DNA of 64,000 nucleotides from Gammaproteobacteria bacterium (GTDB lineage Bacteria; Pseudomonadota; Gammaproteobacteria; HK1): contig JAJDUQ010000009.1 of assembly GCA_022826505.1 (NCBI GenBank), positions 17,242 through 81,241 on the forward strand, given 5' to 3'. Under the pieces are notes generated by a model. The model ran no database searches, had not been told where the DNA came from, and saw only the letters and a list, made by a program, of their open reading frames with translations. The position numbers and the translations under genes were made by a program. Positions within the stretch are counted from its first letter, which is position 1; each line of letters opens with the position of its first letter. Shown here in pieces: positions 46,462 to 54,721 of the stretch.

Positions 46462-47385
46462 ATGGGCAAGGCGAAGAAGGCCAAGACAGCCAAGGACAAG
46501 TCCGGGCGAACGGCAGGCGCGAAGGCAGGGCGGGCGTCCGCAGCCGCCAATACCGCAGCGGCGAGCCGGAACGCCGGTGCCGAAGCGACCGCCCCCCCGA
46601 AGAAGATCGAGAACAAGCGCTACGAGAAGGAGCTGTTCAGGCTCCAGGTCGAGCTTGTGACGATGGTCGAGTGGATCAAGCACCAGGGGCTCAAGGTGGT
46701 GGTCATCTTCGAGGGCCGCGACGCGGCCGGCAAGGGCGGCGTCATCAAGCGCATCACCCAGCATCTGAGCCCGCGCATCTGCCGGGTCGTCGCGCTACCG
46801 GCACCGACCGAGCGCGAGCAGACGCAGTGGTACTTCCAGCGCTACGTGTCGCACCTGCCCGCCGCCGGCGAGATGACCCTGTTCGATCGGAGCTGGTACA
46901 ACCGGGCCGGGGTCGAACGGGTCATGGGCTTCTGCACGGACGAGGAGTACCGCGAGTTCCTGCGCACGTGCCCGGAGTTCGAGCGCATGCTGGTGCGGTC
47001 CGGCATCAAGGTGATCAAGTACTGGTTCTCCGTCTCCGACGAGGAGCAGGAGAAGCGCTTCCAGAGCCGTCTCACCCTGAAGCACAAGCGGTGGAAGCTG
47101 AGCCCGATGGATCTTGAATCACGGCGGCGCTGGGCCGACTACTCCCGGGCGAAGGACGAGATGTTCGCGCACACCGACATCAAGCAGGCGCCGTGGTACG
47201 TCGTCGACGCGGACGTGAAGAAGCACGCGCGTCTGAACTGCATCAGTCACCTGCTGAGCCTGTTCCCGTACGAGGACCTGACGCCGGAGTCGATCGAGCT
47301 CCCGCAACGCACCGACGCCGGCGCGTACGTGCGTCCGCCGATCAGCGACCAGACGTTCGTCCCTCCGGCTTACCCTGGAGAGTAA
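46462..47385 (+). CDS. ppk2: Polyphosphate kinase 2 family protein
   Basis: A 307-aa nucleotide kinase using polyphosphate. The core shows Walker A EGRDAAGKGG at residues 84-93, the lid region with RYVSHLPAAGE, and Walker B-like MTLFDRSWYNRAGVERVMGF. The first ~48 residues are a Lys/Ala-rich low-complexity tail (KAKKAKTAKDKSG) that may bind polyphosphate electrostatically. A strong GGAGGAG precedes ATG 46462. It converges on the senA-like gene. Class I (NDP from polyP) is most likely from the sequence, but classes are not secure by eye. Confidence 0.93.
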   Translation: MGKAKKAKTAKDKSGRTAGAKAGRASAAANTAAASRNAGAEATAPPKKIENKRYEKELFRLQVELVTMVEWIKHQGLKVVVIFEGRDAAGKGGVIKRITQHLSPRICRVVALPAPTEREQTQWYFQRYVSHLPAAGEMTLFDRSWYNRAGVERVMGFCTDEEYREFLRTCPEFERMLVRSGIKVIKYWFSVSDEEQEKRFQSRLTLKHKRWKLSPMDLESRRRWADYSRAKDEMFAHTDIKQAPWYVVDADVKKHARLNCISHLLSLFPYEDLTPESIELPQRTDAGAYVRPPISDQTFVPPAYPGE

Positions 47386-47554
47386 CGGGCGCATCGGCGT
47401 TCGGCCGGGGCCGTATGGATTCCCGCGTGCGCCGGAGACGCAGGGGGGCGGTCCGGGTTGCGCCGCGCGGGCTGTCGCTCCCGCGAAAGCCATCCATGGG
47501 TCGCGAAGAAGGGCGACCGGTATCCGACCGATCACCGGCGGGGGACGGAGCCGG

Positions 47555-48919
47555 TCAGTCCGGCGCACAGGTCCGGAAGCCCCCGAAGACGTCGCGGCGG
47601 TCCGGGCCGAAGAAGTTCCGGTACAGCCCGGTCACCATGCGCGATCGGGTCGTCCACGCCCCGCCGCGCAGCACCCGGGTGTGGCCGAACAGCGTCTGCG
47701 AGTACTCCTTGTAGGCGTCCGGGGTGAAGCCGGGATAGGGACAGAACGCGTCCGCGCACCACTCCCAGACGTTGCCGAGCATCTGGCGGCAGCCGAAGGC
47801 GCTGTCGCCGTTCGGCAGCGCCGCGACGTCGACACACCCCGGCGAGCGGCCGTCGAGGTTGGTGCGCGAAGGGTCGGCGGCGTCTCCGCCCCACGGATAA
47901 CGCCGCTTCGTCTCCGATAGGCATCCGCCGCCCGCGGCCGGCTCGCCGAGGGCGGCCACCTCCCATTCGCGCTCGCGAGGCAGACGCCGGCCGGCCCACC
48001 GGCACCACGCATTCGCCTCGAACCAGTTGACGTGAACGACAGGGCGGTGCGGGGCGAGCGCTTGCGTCTCGTCGAATTCCCGGACGAGCCAACCGCCCTC
48101 GCCGTCGCGCTCCCAGTACACGGGATGCTCCGCCTGCACCGACTCGCGCCACCGCCACCCCGCGTCGTTCCAGTGCTCGCGGCGCGCGTAGCCGCCGTCG
48201 TCCACGAACTCGGCAAACTCGGAGTTGGTCACCGGTGCCCGGGCGATGCGAAACGGACGCACCTCGACCGGGTGGCACCACTTCTCGTTGTCGAACACGA
48301 ACGGCGCGTCGCCGGGGGCGCCGAGGAGGAACGCCCCGCCCGGCACGGATGCGTCGCCGGGCAGTGCGCCCGCGTCGGCGTCCGCCGGCGGACCGAGGTC
48401 GCGCGCGACCGCGAACCCCGGCCGCGGATAGCCGAGTGTCTGGCGCGTCCATGCGAACGCCTCGTCGTGCATGTCCTCGTGGAACGCGGTGAACTGGTAG
48501 AGGTAGCTGTCCACCGCGCTCGCGAGTCCGGTTCCGAGCCGTTCGAGCATGCGGTCATGGACGCGCTGCATGTACGCGAGGGTCTCCGCTCGCGACGGCA
48601 GGGGGAGGTCCCAGCGCCGGTCGTGGTGGATCGCGATGGAGTCGTAGAGCGCGTGACCGTCGTCGAGCAGTGGTGCTTCGCCGTACACCCGCTGCAGGAT
48701 GAAATGCTCGTGGAACCACGCGACGTGCCCAATCTCCCAACGCATCGGGTTGACGATGCGCAACCGCGGCCCCATGAGCTGTTCGTCGGTGAGGTCGTCG
48801 ACGAGTTCTCGGGTACGCTTGCGGGCATCGCGGATGTACGCTTCCAGCGTCGCCGAACCGACCTCCTCGACCGGGGGGATGCCGGCCGGGACGACGACCG
48901 GGGAATTGCCGATGACCAA
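47555..48919 (-). CDS. senA: Selenoneine synthase SenA-like (EgtB family DinB-FGE sulfoxide/selenoxide synthase)
   Basis: A 454-aa non-heme iron enzyme of the EgtB superfamily. N-terminal DinB_2 domain with Fe ligands: His65 in WEIGHVAWF and the HEDMH pair at 147/151. The C-terminal FGE-sulfatase domain (VPGGAFLLGAPGD; HVNWFEANAWCRWAGRRLPREREWEVAAL; MLGNVWEWCADAF; VLRGGAWTTRSRM) follows. EgtB makes the C-S bond of ergothioneine; SenA makes the C-Se bond of selenoneine from a selenosugar and trimethylhistidine. Context (divergent senB-like gene, selD nearby) argues for SenA. Start is TTG 48919 with GAGGA 8 nt upstream. EgtB function remains the alternative. Confidence 0.83.
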   Translation of the reverse strand: MVIGNSPVVVPAGIPPVEEVGSATLEAYIRDARKRTRELVDDLTDEQLMGPRLRIVNPMRWEIGHVAWFHEHFILQRVYGEAPLLDDGHALYDSIAIHHDRRWDLPLPSRAETLAYMQRVHDRMLERLGTGLASAVDSYLYQFTAFHEDMHDEAFAWTRQTLGYPRPGFAVARDLGPPADADAGALPGDASVPGGAFLLGAPGDAPFVFDNEKWCHPVEVRPFRIARAPVTNSEFAEFVDDGGYARREHWNDAGWRWRESVQAEHPVYWERDGEGGWLVREFDETQALAPHRPVVHVNWFEANAWCRWAGRRLPREREWEVAALGEPAAGGGCLSETKRRYPWGGDAADPSRTNLDGRSPGCVDVAALPNGDSAFGCRQMLGNVWEWCADAFCPYPGFTPDAYKEYSQTLFGHTRVLRGGAWTTRSRMVTGLYRNFFGPDRRDVFGGFRTCAPD

Positions 48920-48946
48920 GACGTGGATCCTCGCCGGGAGACGGCG

Positions 48947-49933
48947 CTGAACATTAGCGTGATCACGCCGGCCGCGAAACGCTCGCTCAGCGGCAATCGG
49001 GCCACGGCGGTGCGTTGGGCTCGAATTCTGACGCGTCTAGGGCATTCGGTCACCGTCGCGGAAGCTTGGCCGGGCGCCGAGGGAGGCGGTGGAAGCCGGT
49101 CGCGGAGCCCCGACCTCCTGATTGCGATTCACGCGTGGAGGAGCGCGGACTCCGTCGCCGCGTTTCGGGCTCGGCATCCGTCCCGGCCGATCGTGGTTCT
49201 GATGTCCGGCACCGACATCTACCGATTCCAGCACAGCCACCGGGAGACGACGACCGCATCGATGTCGACCGCGGATCGGCTCGTCGGCCTGCACGATGCC
49301 GTGGCCGACGACCTGCCGCGGCAGTACCGCTCGAAGCTCCGGATCATCCACCAGTCGGCGCTGCCCCTGCGTACTCCCCGCATGCCCGTGGGCCGCACCT
49401 TCGACGTCTGCGTGATCGGACATCTGCGCGCCGAGAAGGACCCGTTTCGGGCCGCTCGCGCCGCGCGTCTCGCACCGGCCGCATCGAACCTTCGCGTCAT
49501 CCATCTCGGAAAGCCGCACGACGCAGACCACGAACGGGACGCACGGGTGGAGATGGCGGCCAACCCTCGCTACGTCTGGCGTGGCGAAGTGCCGCGCTGG
49601 CAGGTCCGGCGCACCTTCGCACGCTGCCGCGCGATGGTGATGAGCTCACTCATGGAAGGCGGCGCGAACGTCGTCTCGGAGGCGGTGGTGGCGGGAGTCC
49701 CGGTCATCGCATCCGACATTCCCGGGAATGTCGGACTGCTCGGCCCCGACCACCCCGCGCTCTACCCGCCCGGCGACACCGAAGCACTCCGCGCCCTGCT
49801 CCACCGCGCCGAGACCGAGCCCGGCTTCCTCCACACGGTGCGTGCGCACGGCGATGCGCGGCGCCACCGGTTCGAGCCGGAACGCGAACACGCGGCCTGG
49901 GCCGCGCTGCTCTTCGAACTGGTGACTTCCTGA
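48947..49933 (+). CDS. senB: Selenosugar synthase SenB-like glycosyltransferase (TIGR04348 type)
   Basis: A 328-aa GT-B fold glycosyltransferase. Seen: ISVITPAAKRSLSGNRATAVRWARILTRLGHSV at the N-terminus, the defining pattern of TIGR04348/SenB, then LIAIHAWRSADSV, CVIGHLRAEKDPFRAARAA and the nucleotide-sugar site SSLMEGGANVVSEAVVAGVPVIASDIPGN. SenB joins selenophosphate to a UDP-sugar to make the selenosugar for SenA. The family N-terminus is matched by CTG 48947, with GGGAG 6 nt upstream; GTG 48959 would trim the first strand. It is divergent from senA with only 27 nt between starts. Confidence 0.85.
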   Translation: MNISVITPAAKRSLSGNRATAVRWARILTRLGHSVTVAEAWPGAEGGGGSRSRSPDLLIAIHAWRSADSVAAFRARHPSRPIVVLMSGTDIYRFQHSHRETTTASMSTADRLVGLHDAVADDLPRQYRSKLRIIHQSALPLRTPRMPVGRTFDVCVIGHLRAEKDPFRAARAARLAPAASNLRVIHLGKPHDADHERDARVEMAANPRYVWRGEVPRWQVRRTFARCRAMVMSSLMEGGANVVSEAVVAGVPVIASDIPGNVGLLGPDHPALYPPGDTEALRALLHRAETEPGFLHTVRAHGDARRHRFEPEREHAAWAALLFELVTS

Positions 49934-50112
49934 CGGTCATACGGACCAACGCCAGGTGCCCGGTCGAGTCTCGTGCACGGGAGCCGCGTCCGCGATTCCG
50001 GCCGACTCTCCGAAACTCGCCCCACCGGGAGCGAGACCCTCGGGACCCGCGTGGTCGTCGAGTTCGAGTCGCGGCGGTGTCGGTCGTTGCGGGCCCACGA
50101 CGCCGACGAGTC

Positions 50113-50772
50113 TCATTCGGACCCGTCGACCTCCAGTACGGGGGGCGGACAGTCCAGGTGGTCGATCCAGGCGACCATCACCAGCAGAGGCTCCTTGCCG
50201 GTGCGCGTGGCATGGCCCTGATCGCTGGCGTGAAACAGCCATTCTCCGGGCATGCGGGTGCGCCACGGCTCTCCGTCTCGCCGCCATTGCGCCGTCCCGG
50301 AAATGACGTGGTAGAGCTCCGGTGCCTTGTGACGGTGCAGCGGATAGAAGATTCCAGGGGCCTGCAACGTGAACGCAACGAGTACGTGCGAGTTCGCGAA
50401 CGGCGCCTGGTAACCCTCTCTGGGCGACGGACCCGGCATCGACAACATGGTGGTTGTGTAGCCGGTAGCCAGATCGTCCGCACCTTCTCCGCGCTGGTAC
50501 GGCGCGATCCATCGCAGGTGCGGAGATGCCGAAGCCAGCGCGCCCGCGAGCATCCGTTCGCGAGATGTGGTCGCCGCCCGCACCGCGGCATCGAAACAGC
50601 CCGCAACCACCGACGTGGTCGCGGGCTCGACCGCCCCCGCGCTCGGAGGAAACGGCCGGCTCATCAGATCGTCAAGGATGCTTGTTTCCGGGCATCGGGA
50701 TGCGTCGGACCGAGCTGCGTATCGGACCGCGGTGCGGGTGGCCGACAGCAGCAATTCAATCGGGGAAGGCAT
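50113..50772 (-). CDS. DMSP-lyase-like (DddQ/DddL-type) cupin
   Basis: A 219-aa protein with a C-terminal metal-binding cupin resembling bacterial DMSP lyases: FYPLHRHKAPELYHVISG around residues 143-160 supplies the HxHxxxExY metal motif, and DQGHATRTGKEPLLVMVAWIDHLD supplies the last His. DMSP lyases cleave dimethylsulfoniopropionate into DMS and acrylate. It lies between senB and the SelD fusion, so a role on a selenium or sulfonium analogue is conceivable; that is inference only. ATG 50772 has a weak Shine-Dalgarno. No signal peptide. Confidence 0.75.
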   Translation of the reverse strand: MPSPIELLLSATRTAVRYAARSDASRCPETSILDDLMSRPFPPSAGAVEPATTSVVAGCFDAAVRAATTSRERMLAGALASASPHLRWIAPYQRGEGADDLATGYTTTMLSMPGPSPREGYQAPFANSHVLVAFTLQAPGIFYPLHRHKAPELYHVISGTAQWRRDGEPWRTRMPGEWLFHASDQGHATRTGKEPLLVMVAWIDHLDCPPPVLEVDGSE

Positions 50773-51125
50773 GTGTGAGCGGTTCCGGTATCGCGACAGT
50801 TTCCCGAGCTGAAATCATAGCCAAGATTTGACCGCGCGTTGCGGGATATTCCACCGAATATCCGCACAGGAGCAGAGAAATCGGCGACGATTTCCGGGCC
50901 GTCGACCCCTTGACCTGCAACGGCTCCGGCCGTGCGCTGTGGCCGCGCGGCCTCCGGCTCCGCCCCGTCTTGCGCGCACCAGGGAAGCTCCGGCGCATCT
51001 GCGAATGGGTGCCGGACGACGACTCGTCGGCCACGGTCCGCCGAGATTCGGCTCCCGCCAGCGTCGGCCCGGGAGCGCCGGCAGTCATGGGGAGCAGCGC
51101 CCGCAGGCGGGAAGCACGTATTCCC
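50773..51125. other. 353-nt intergenic region with strong dyad upstream of cupin
   Basis: A near-perfect dyad, GGATATTC-CACC-GAATATCC (50844-50863), lies 24 nt upstream of a TATGAT -10 (50820-50815, minus strand) for the cupin gene. Its placement near -35 suits an operator. The remaining DNA to the SelD fusion stop is GC-rich and non-coding. Confidence 0.5.
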
Positions 51126-53477
51126 TCAATGCTGCACGGTGATCGGTTCCAGGGCGTTGCTGCGCGGGAGCACGCGACCGATCAGCGAAGTTTGCGCGTA
51201 CCCGAGTGAACGCAACTCCTCGACACAGGCGTGTGATTCGCGGTCCGGGACGGACGCCAGCAGACCGCCCGCAGTCTGCGGATCGAACAGCAGCGGCCAG
51301 CGCGGATCGGCGGCGGCTCCGTCGACGTTGCGTACCGCCCGGCGCAGGCGCAGGTTCTGGGGCTGCAGAGAGCTCGTGATGCCGGCCGCAATGGTGTCGA
51401 GGGCGCCGGGAAGCGAAGGGATCGTGCGGAGGTCGAGTTCCACGTCGACATCGGAGGCGCGCACCATCTCGACCAGATGACCGAGAAGCCCGAATCCGGT
51501 CACGTCGGTACAGGCACTCGCGCCGCGGCGATGCAGGCACAGCGCCCCGGCACGATTGGACTGCAGCATCATTGCGAGCGCCGCCGCGATCCAGGTGCCG
51601 CGGGCCTTGTGCCGCATGTCGGCGGCGAAGAGCGTGCCGGTCCCGAGCGGTTTGGTGACGAGCAGGCGATCGCCTGGACGCATTCCCCCCTTTCGCAGGA
51701 TTCCGTCGCGGTCGATCAGACCGCTCACCGAGAAGCCGAGCGCCAGCTCCGCCCCTTCGCTGGTATGACCTCCCACGAGCGCGCAGCCGGCCTCGCGCAG
51801 CACTTCCGTCGCGCCGGTCATCATCTGCCACAGCGTATCCTCGACCTGTGACTCGATTCCGTAGGGCAGGGTCGCGATGGCGAGCGCGGTCTGCGGCTCG
51901 CCCCCCATTGCGAAGATGTCCCCGAGACTGTGGTTGGCGGCAACGCGGCCGAACAGATAGGGGTCGTCGATCATCGCGCGAAACGAATCGACGGTGTGGA
52001 CCGTCACCTTGCCCGGCGGCGTCTCCACCACCGCCGCGTCGTCAGGGTCCGCGAGCCCGATGAGCACGTCGCGCCGCGCGACCGGTCTGATGTCGTTCAT
52101 CACCCGCGCCAGCACCGTCGCACCAACCTTCGCACCGCAGCCACCGCAGCGCATGGCGATGGCCGAGAGCTCCTTGACCGCATCGTCGCCGGCGACGCCG
52201 CTCGGGAGCTCGATCCTCGAGTCGTCCACCATGTCGGGAAGATCGGAGAACTTGCGCATGAACCGGCGATCGATCCAGTCCTTCCATCTCCACACCCAGT
52301 CTCCCTCGAACACGAGCGCTCCGCCTCGGGTCGCGACCGCGTTGCGATCACCGGTGCTGATCAGGCTCAGATAGCGGCGCTGCGGCACGAACGGCTTCAG
52401 CGAGAGGCCGCGCAGCGCCCGGCGCAGGTTCTTCTCGAGCGCGGGACCTTGTCTGACCGCGAAGACCCCGGCCTTCTCGCGAGGATGCTCCAGCACCGAG
52501 GCGCAGTCCCCAGCCGCGAAGACGCCGGGATGAGAGGTGGATTCGAGCGTCGGGTGAACGGCGGCAAAGCCGTCGTCGTCGGTGGCGAGGCCGGAGGTGG
52601 CAAGCCACGGCTGGGCACCGGCCGCGGTGACCCAGAGCACCTCGTCGAGCTCGTGCATCGCGCCGTCCCCGGTGTGCAGGACGCAGGGATAGCCGGTCCC
52701 GTATCCGATCCCGTCTCCAGCGCCCGCCTCCGTGCCTCCGGTAAGGCCGGCGGCATGCAGCGCACCCGGAGTGACGCGGTCGACCCACCCGCCGAGATGG
52801 ACCCGCACATCGCGCTCGGCCAGCACGCGGGTGAATGCGTCGCGCACCCGGGGGGGCTTGCGGGGCAGTACCTTCTCGCTGCCCGTGAACAGCTCGAAGC
52901 TCAACCGGTCGGGGTTGCCGCCGGCCGCTTGCAGCCGGGTACGCAGTCCGTGTCGCATGGCGAGCACCATCTCCACGCCACCGGCCCCCGCCCCGACCAC
53001 TCCGATCCTCACCCGAGCCTCGCTGGCGAGCACCCGTTCGACGAGCGCATTCCAGCGCGCGACGAAGTTTCCGATCGGCTTGACCGGCACCACCACGCCG
53101 CTGGCTCCGGGCACCGCGTCGGTGAGCGGCGCCGAGCCGATGTCGATCGAGAGCACGTCATAGGGGACCGGCGGGCGATTGCGGCAGATGACGGTGCGTT
53201 CGACTGGATCCAGTCCGACCACCTCGTCGTGGTAGAAGCGGGCGCTGGCGAAACGGGCCAGGGGGCCGAGGTCGATGTGAATCTCGTCGTGGGTGTAGTG
53301 TCCGGCGACATGGCCCGGCAGCATTCCGGAGTACGGCGTCTCGATGTCCCTGCAGATGAGCGTGATCCGCACACCCGGCACCGGCTTCATTCCGAAGCGC
53401 TTGAGCACGATGACGTGGCTGTGACCACCCCCGGCGAGCACGAGATCCTTGACGATTGGTGGCGATCCGGCGTTCAC
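51126..53477 (-). CDS. selD: NADH dehydrogenase-like/selenophosphate synthetase (SelD) fusion
   Basis: A 783-aa bifunctional protein. Residues 1-~400 form an FAD-dependent pyridine-nucleotide-disulfide/Ndh-type oxidoreductase (LVLAGGGHSHVIVLKRFG; VGVVGAGAGGVEM-like second dinucleotide fold; GVFAAGDCA). From about residue 440 comes SelD, with catalytic MRCGGCGAKVGATVLARV, VDSFRAMIDDPYLFGRVAANHSLGDIFAMGG and GGHTSEGAELALG. SelD makes selenophosphate from selenide and ATP. The active position is Cys, not Sec. GTG 53477 has GGGAGG 8 nt upstream. It would feed both SenB and Sec-tRNA synthesis; the Ndh half may help generate selenide. Confidence 0.95.
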   Translation of the reverse strand: MNAGSPPIVKDLVLAGGGHSHVIVLKRFGMKPVPGVRITLICRDIETPYSGMLPGHVAGHYTHDEIHIDLGPLARFASARFYHDEVVGLDPVERTVICRNRPPVPYDVLSIDIGSAPLTDAVPGASGVVVPVKPIGNFVARWNALVERVLASEARVRIGVVGAGAGGVEMVLAMRHGLRTRLQAAGGNPDRLSFELFTGSEKVLPRKPPRVRDAFTRVLAERDVRVHLGGWVDRVTPGALHAAGLTGGTEAGAGDGIGYGTGYPCVLHTGDGAMHELDEVLWVTAAGAQPWLATSGLATDDDGFAAVHPTLESTSHPGVFAAGDCASVLEHPREKAGVFAVRQGPALEKNLRRALRGLSLKPFVPQRRYLSLISTGDRNAVATRGGALVFEGDWVWRWKDWIDRRFMRKFSDLPDMVDDSRIELPSGVAGDDAVKELSAIAMRCGGCGAKVGATVLARVMNDIRPVARRDVLIGLADPDDAAVVETPPGKVTVHTVDSFRAMIDDPYLFGRVAANHSLGDIFAMGGEPQTALAIATLPYGIESQVEDTLWQMMTGATEVLREAGCALVGGHTSEGAELALGFSVSGLIDRDGILRKGGMRPGDRLLVTKPLGTGTLFAADMRHKARGTWIAAALAMMLQSNRAGALCLHRRGASACTDVTGFGLLGHLVEMVRASDVDVELDLRTIPSLPGALDTIAAGITSSLQPQNLRLRRAVRNVDGAAADPRWPLLFDPQTAGGLLASVPDRESHACVEELRSLGYAQTSLIGRVLPRSNALEPITVQH

Positions 53478-53814
53478 GGCATCCTCCCTGACGCCTCGAT
53501 GTACGGCGGAACCGCTCGGGACGAGGCCTTCCGGTCAACGGCGTGGCGGTCGGCCACCAACGGTGCCTCGAGAGACTTCGGAGCTACTCGCAATGGCGCG
53601 CGGAGGGCAAACGGGGTGACATCGGCTTCGGGGCCGAGCCGCTCGACGCCGGTCGACGGCGCCCCCGTACGCTCGGCTCGAACCTCCGCGTGTGCAGCAT
53701 CGGAAAAAAAGTTGGCTGCATGGCTTCCAAGCATACCGGAGATCGCCTTATGGTGACGGCATCGAAGGTGTCCGACCCACGGGCGAGGATGCCGCTGAAC
53801 CGAAGAGGGAATTC
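53478..53814. other. Intergenic region, 337 nt, between divergent genes
   Basis: Contains an A7 run (53703-53709) in an otherwise GC-rich stretch. Promoters for the SelD fusion (-) and the hydratase (+) must lie here. Nothing else seen. Confidence 0.45.
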
Positions 53815-54606
53815 ATGAGCTACGAGTTCATCGACGTATCGACGTCCGGTCACGTCACCACCGTGACCATCAATCGCCCGCAGGTGATGAATGCCCTGCA
53901 TCCCCATGCGGCCAGGGAGATGGACGATGCGTTCAATGTCTTTCAGGAAGATGACGATCAGTGGGTGGCGATCCTGACCGGGGCCGGCGACAGGGCGTTC
54001 TGCGCCGGCAACGACCTCAAGTTCCAGGCCGAGCACGGCCCGGAACGGGTACGCGAGCTTCGCCGCGGGATCGACGGCGGTTTCGGCGGACTGACGCGTC
54101 GCGTCGACTGCTACAAGCCGATCATCGCGGCCGTGAACGGGATCGCGCTCGGCGGAGGGTTCGAGATCGTGCTCTCCTGCGACATCGTCGTCGCTGCCGA
54201 CCACGCGTCGTTCGGGCTGCCCGAACCCGGGGTCGGCCTGATGGCGGCGGCCGGGGGCGTGCATCGATTGCCCCGGTACCTCCCCTGGCAGGCCGCGATG
54301 GCGGTCATCCTGGCCGGCAAGCGGCTTTCCGCCGCCGAGGCGCAATCCTTCGGAATCGTCAGCGAGGTGGTGCCCGGCGATGCGCTGATGGACGCGGCCC
54401 GGCGTTGGGCCGGAGAGATTCTCAAGGGCGCCCCCCTTTCGGTGCGGGCGTCGAAGGAAGCGGCGCTCATGGGCATGGGCATGCCGCTCGAGCGCGCGCT
54501 GGATTCGGTGTTTCCGGTCGCGCAGCACATGTACGACTCGGAGGATCTCGTGGAAGGCCCGCGTGCGTTCGCGGAAAAGCGGCCGCCGCGCTGGAAGGGG
54601 CGATGA
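53815..54606 (+). CDS. Enoyl-CoA hydratase/isomerase family protein
   Basis: A 263-aa crotonase-fold enzyme. Seen: NRPQVMNALHPHAAREM, oxyanion-hole AFCAGNDLK and GIALGGGFEIVLSCDIVVAADHASFGLPEPGVGL, with the catalytic Glu in GLPEPGVGL. Only one catalytic Glu is obvious, as in many isomerases or lyases of this fold. ATG 53815 has GAGGGA 6 nt upstream; the track extension to 53692 is not needed. It is followed by a class IV aminotransferase in the same direction. Confidence 0.9.
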   Translation: MSYEFIDVSTSGHVTTVTINRPQVMNALHPHAAREMDDAFNVFQEDDDQWVAILTGAGDRAFCAGNDLKFQAEHGPERVRELRRGIDGGFGGLTRRVDCYKPIIAAVNGIALGGGFEIVLSCDIVVAADHASFGLPEPGVGLMAAAGGVHRLPRYLPWQAAMAVILAGKRLSAAEAQSFGIVSEVVPGDALMDAARRWAGEILKGAPLSVRASKEAALMGMGMPLERALDSVFPVAQHMYDSEDLVEGPRAFAEKRPPRWKGR

Positions 54607-54721
54607 CGGGAAAGTTCGATTGCGGGGGTGCCCCCGCATACGAATCGAACCGCAGGCGCACTCGAGCATCGCTGAACGACACGCGCTCCCCGGCGAGCGC
54701 TTCGACAACGGAGTTGCAACC

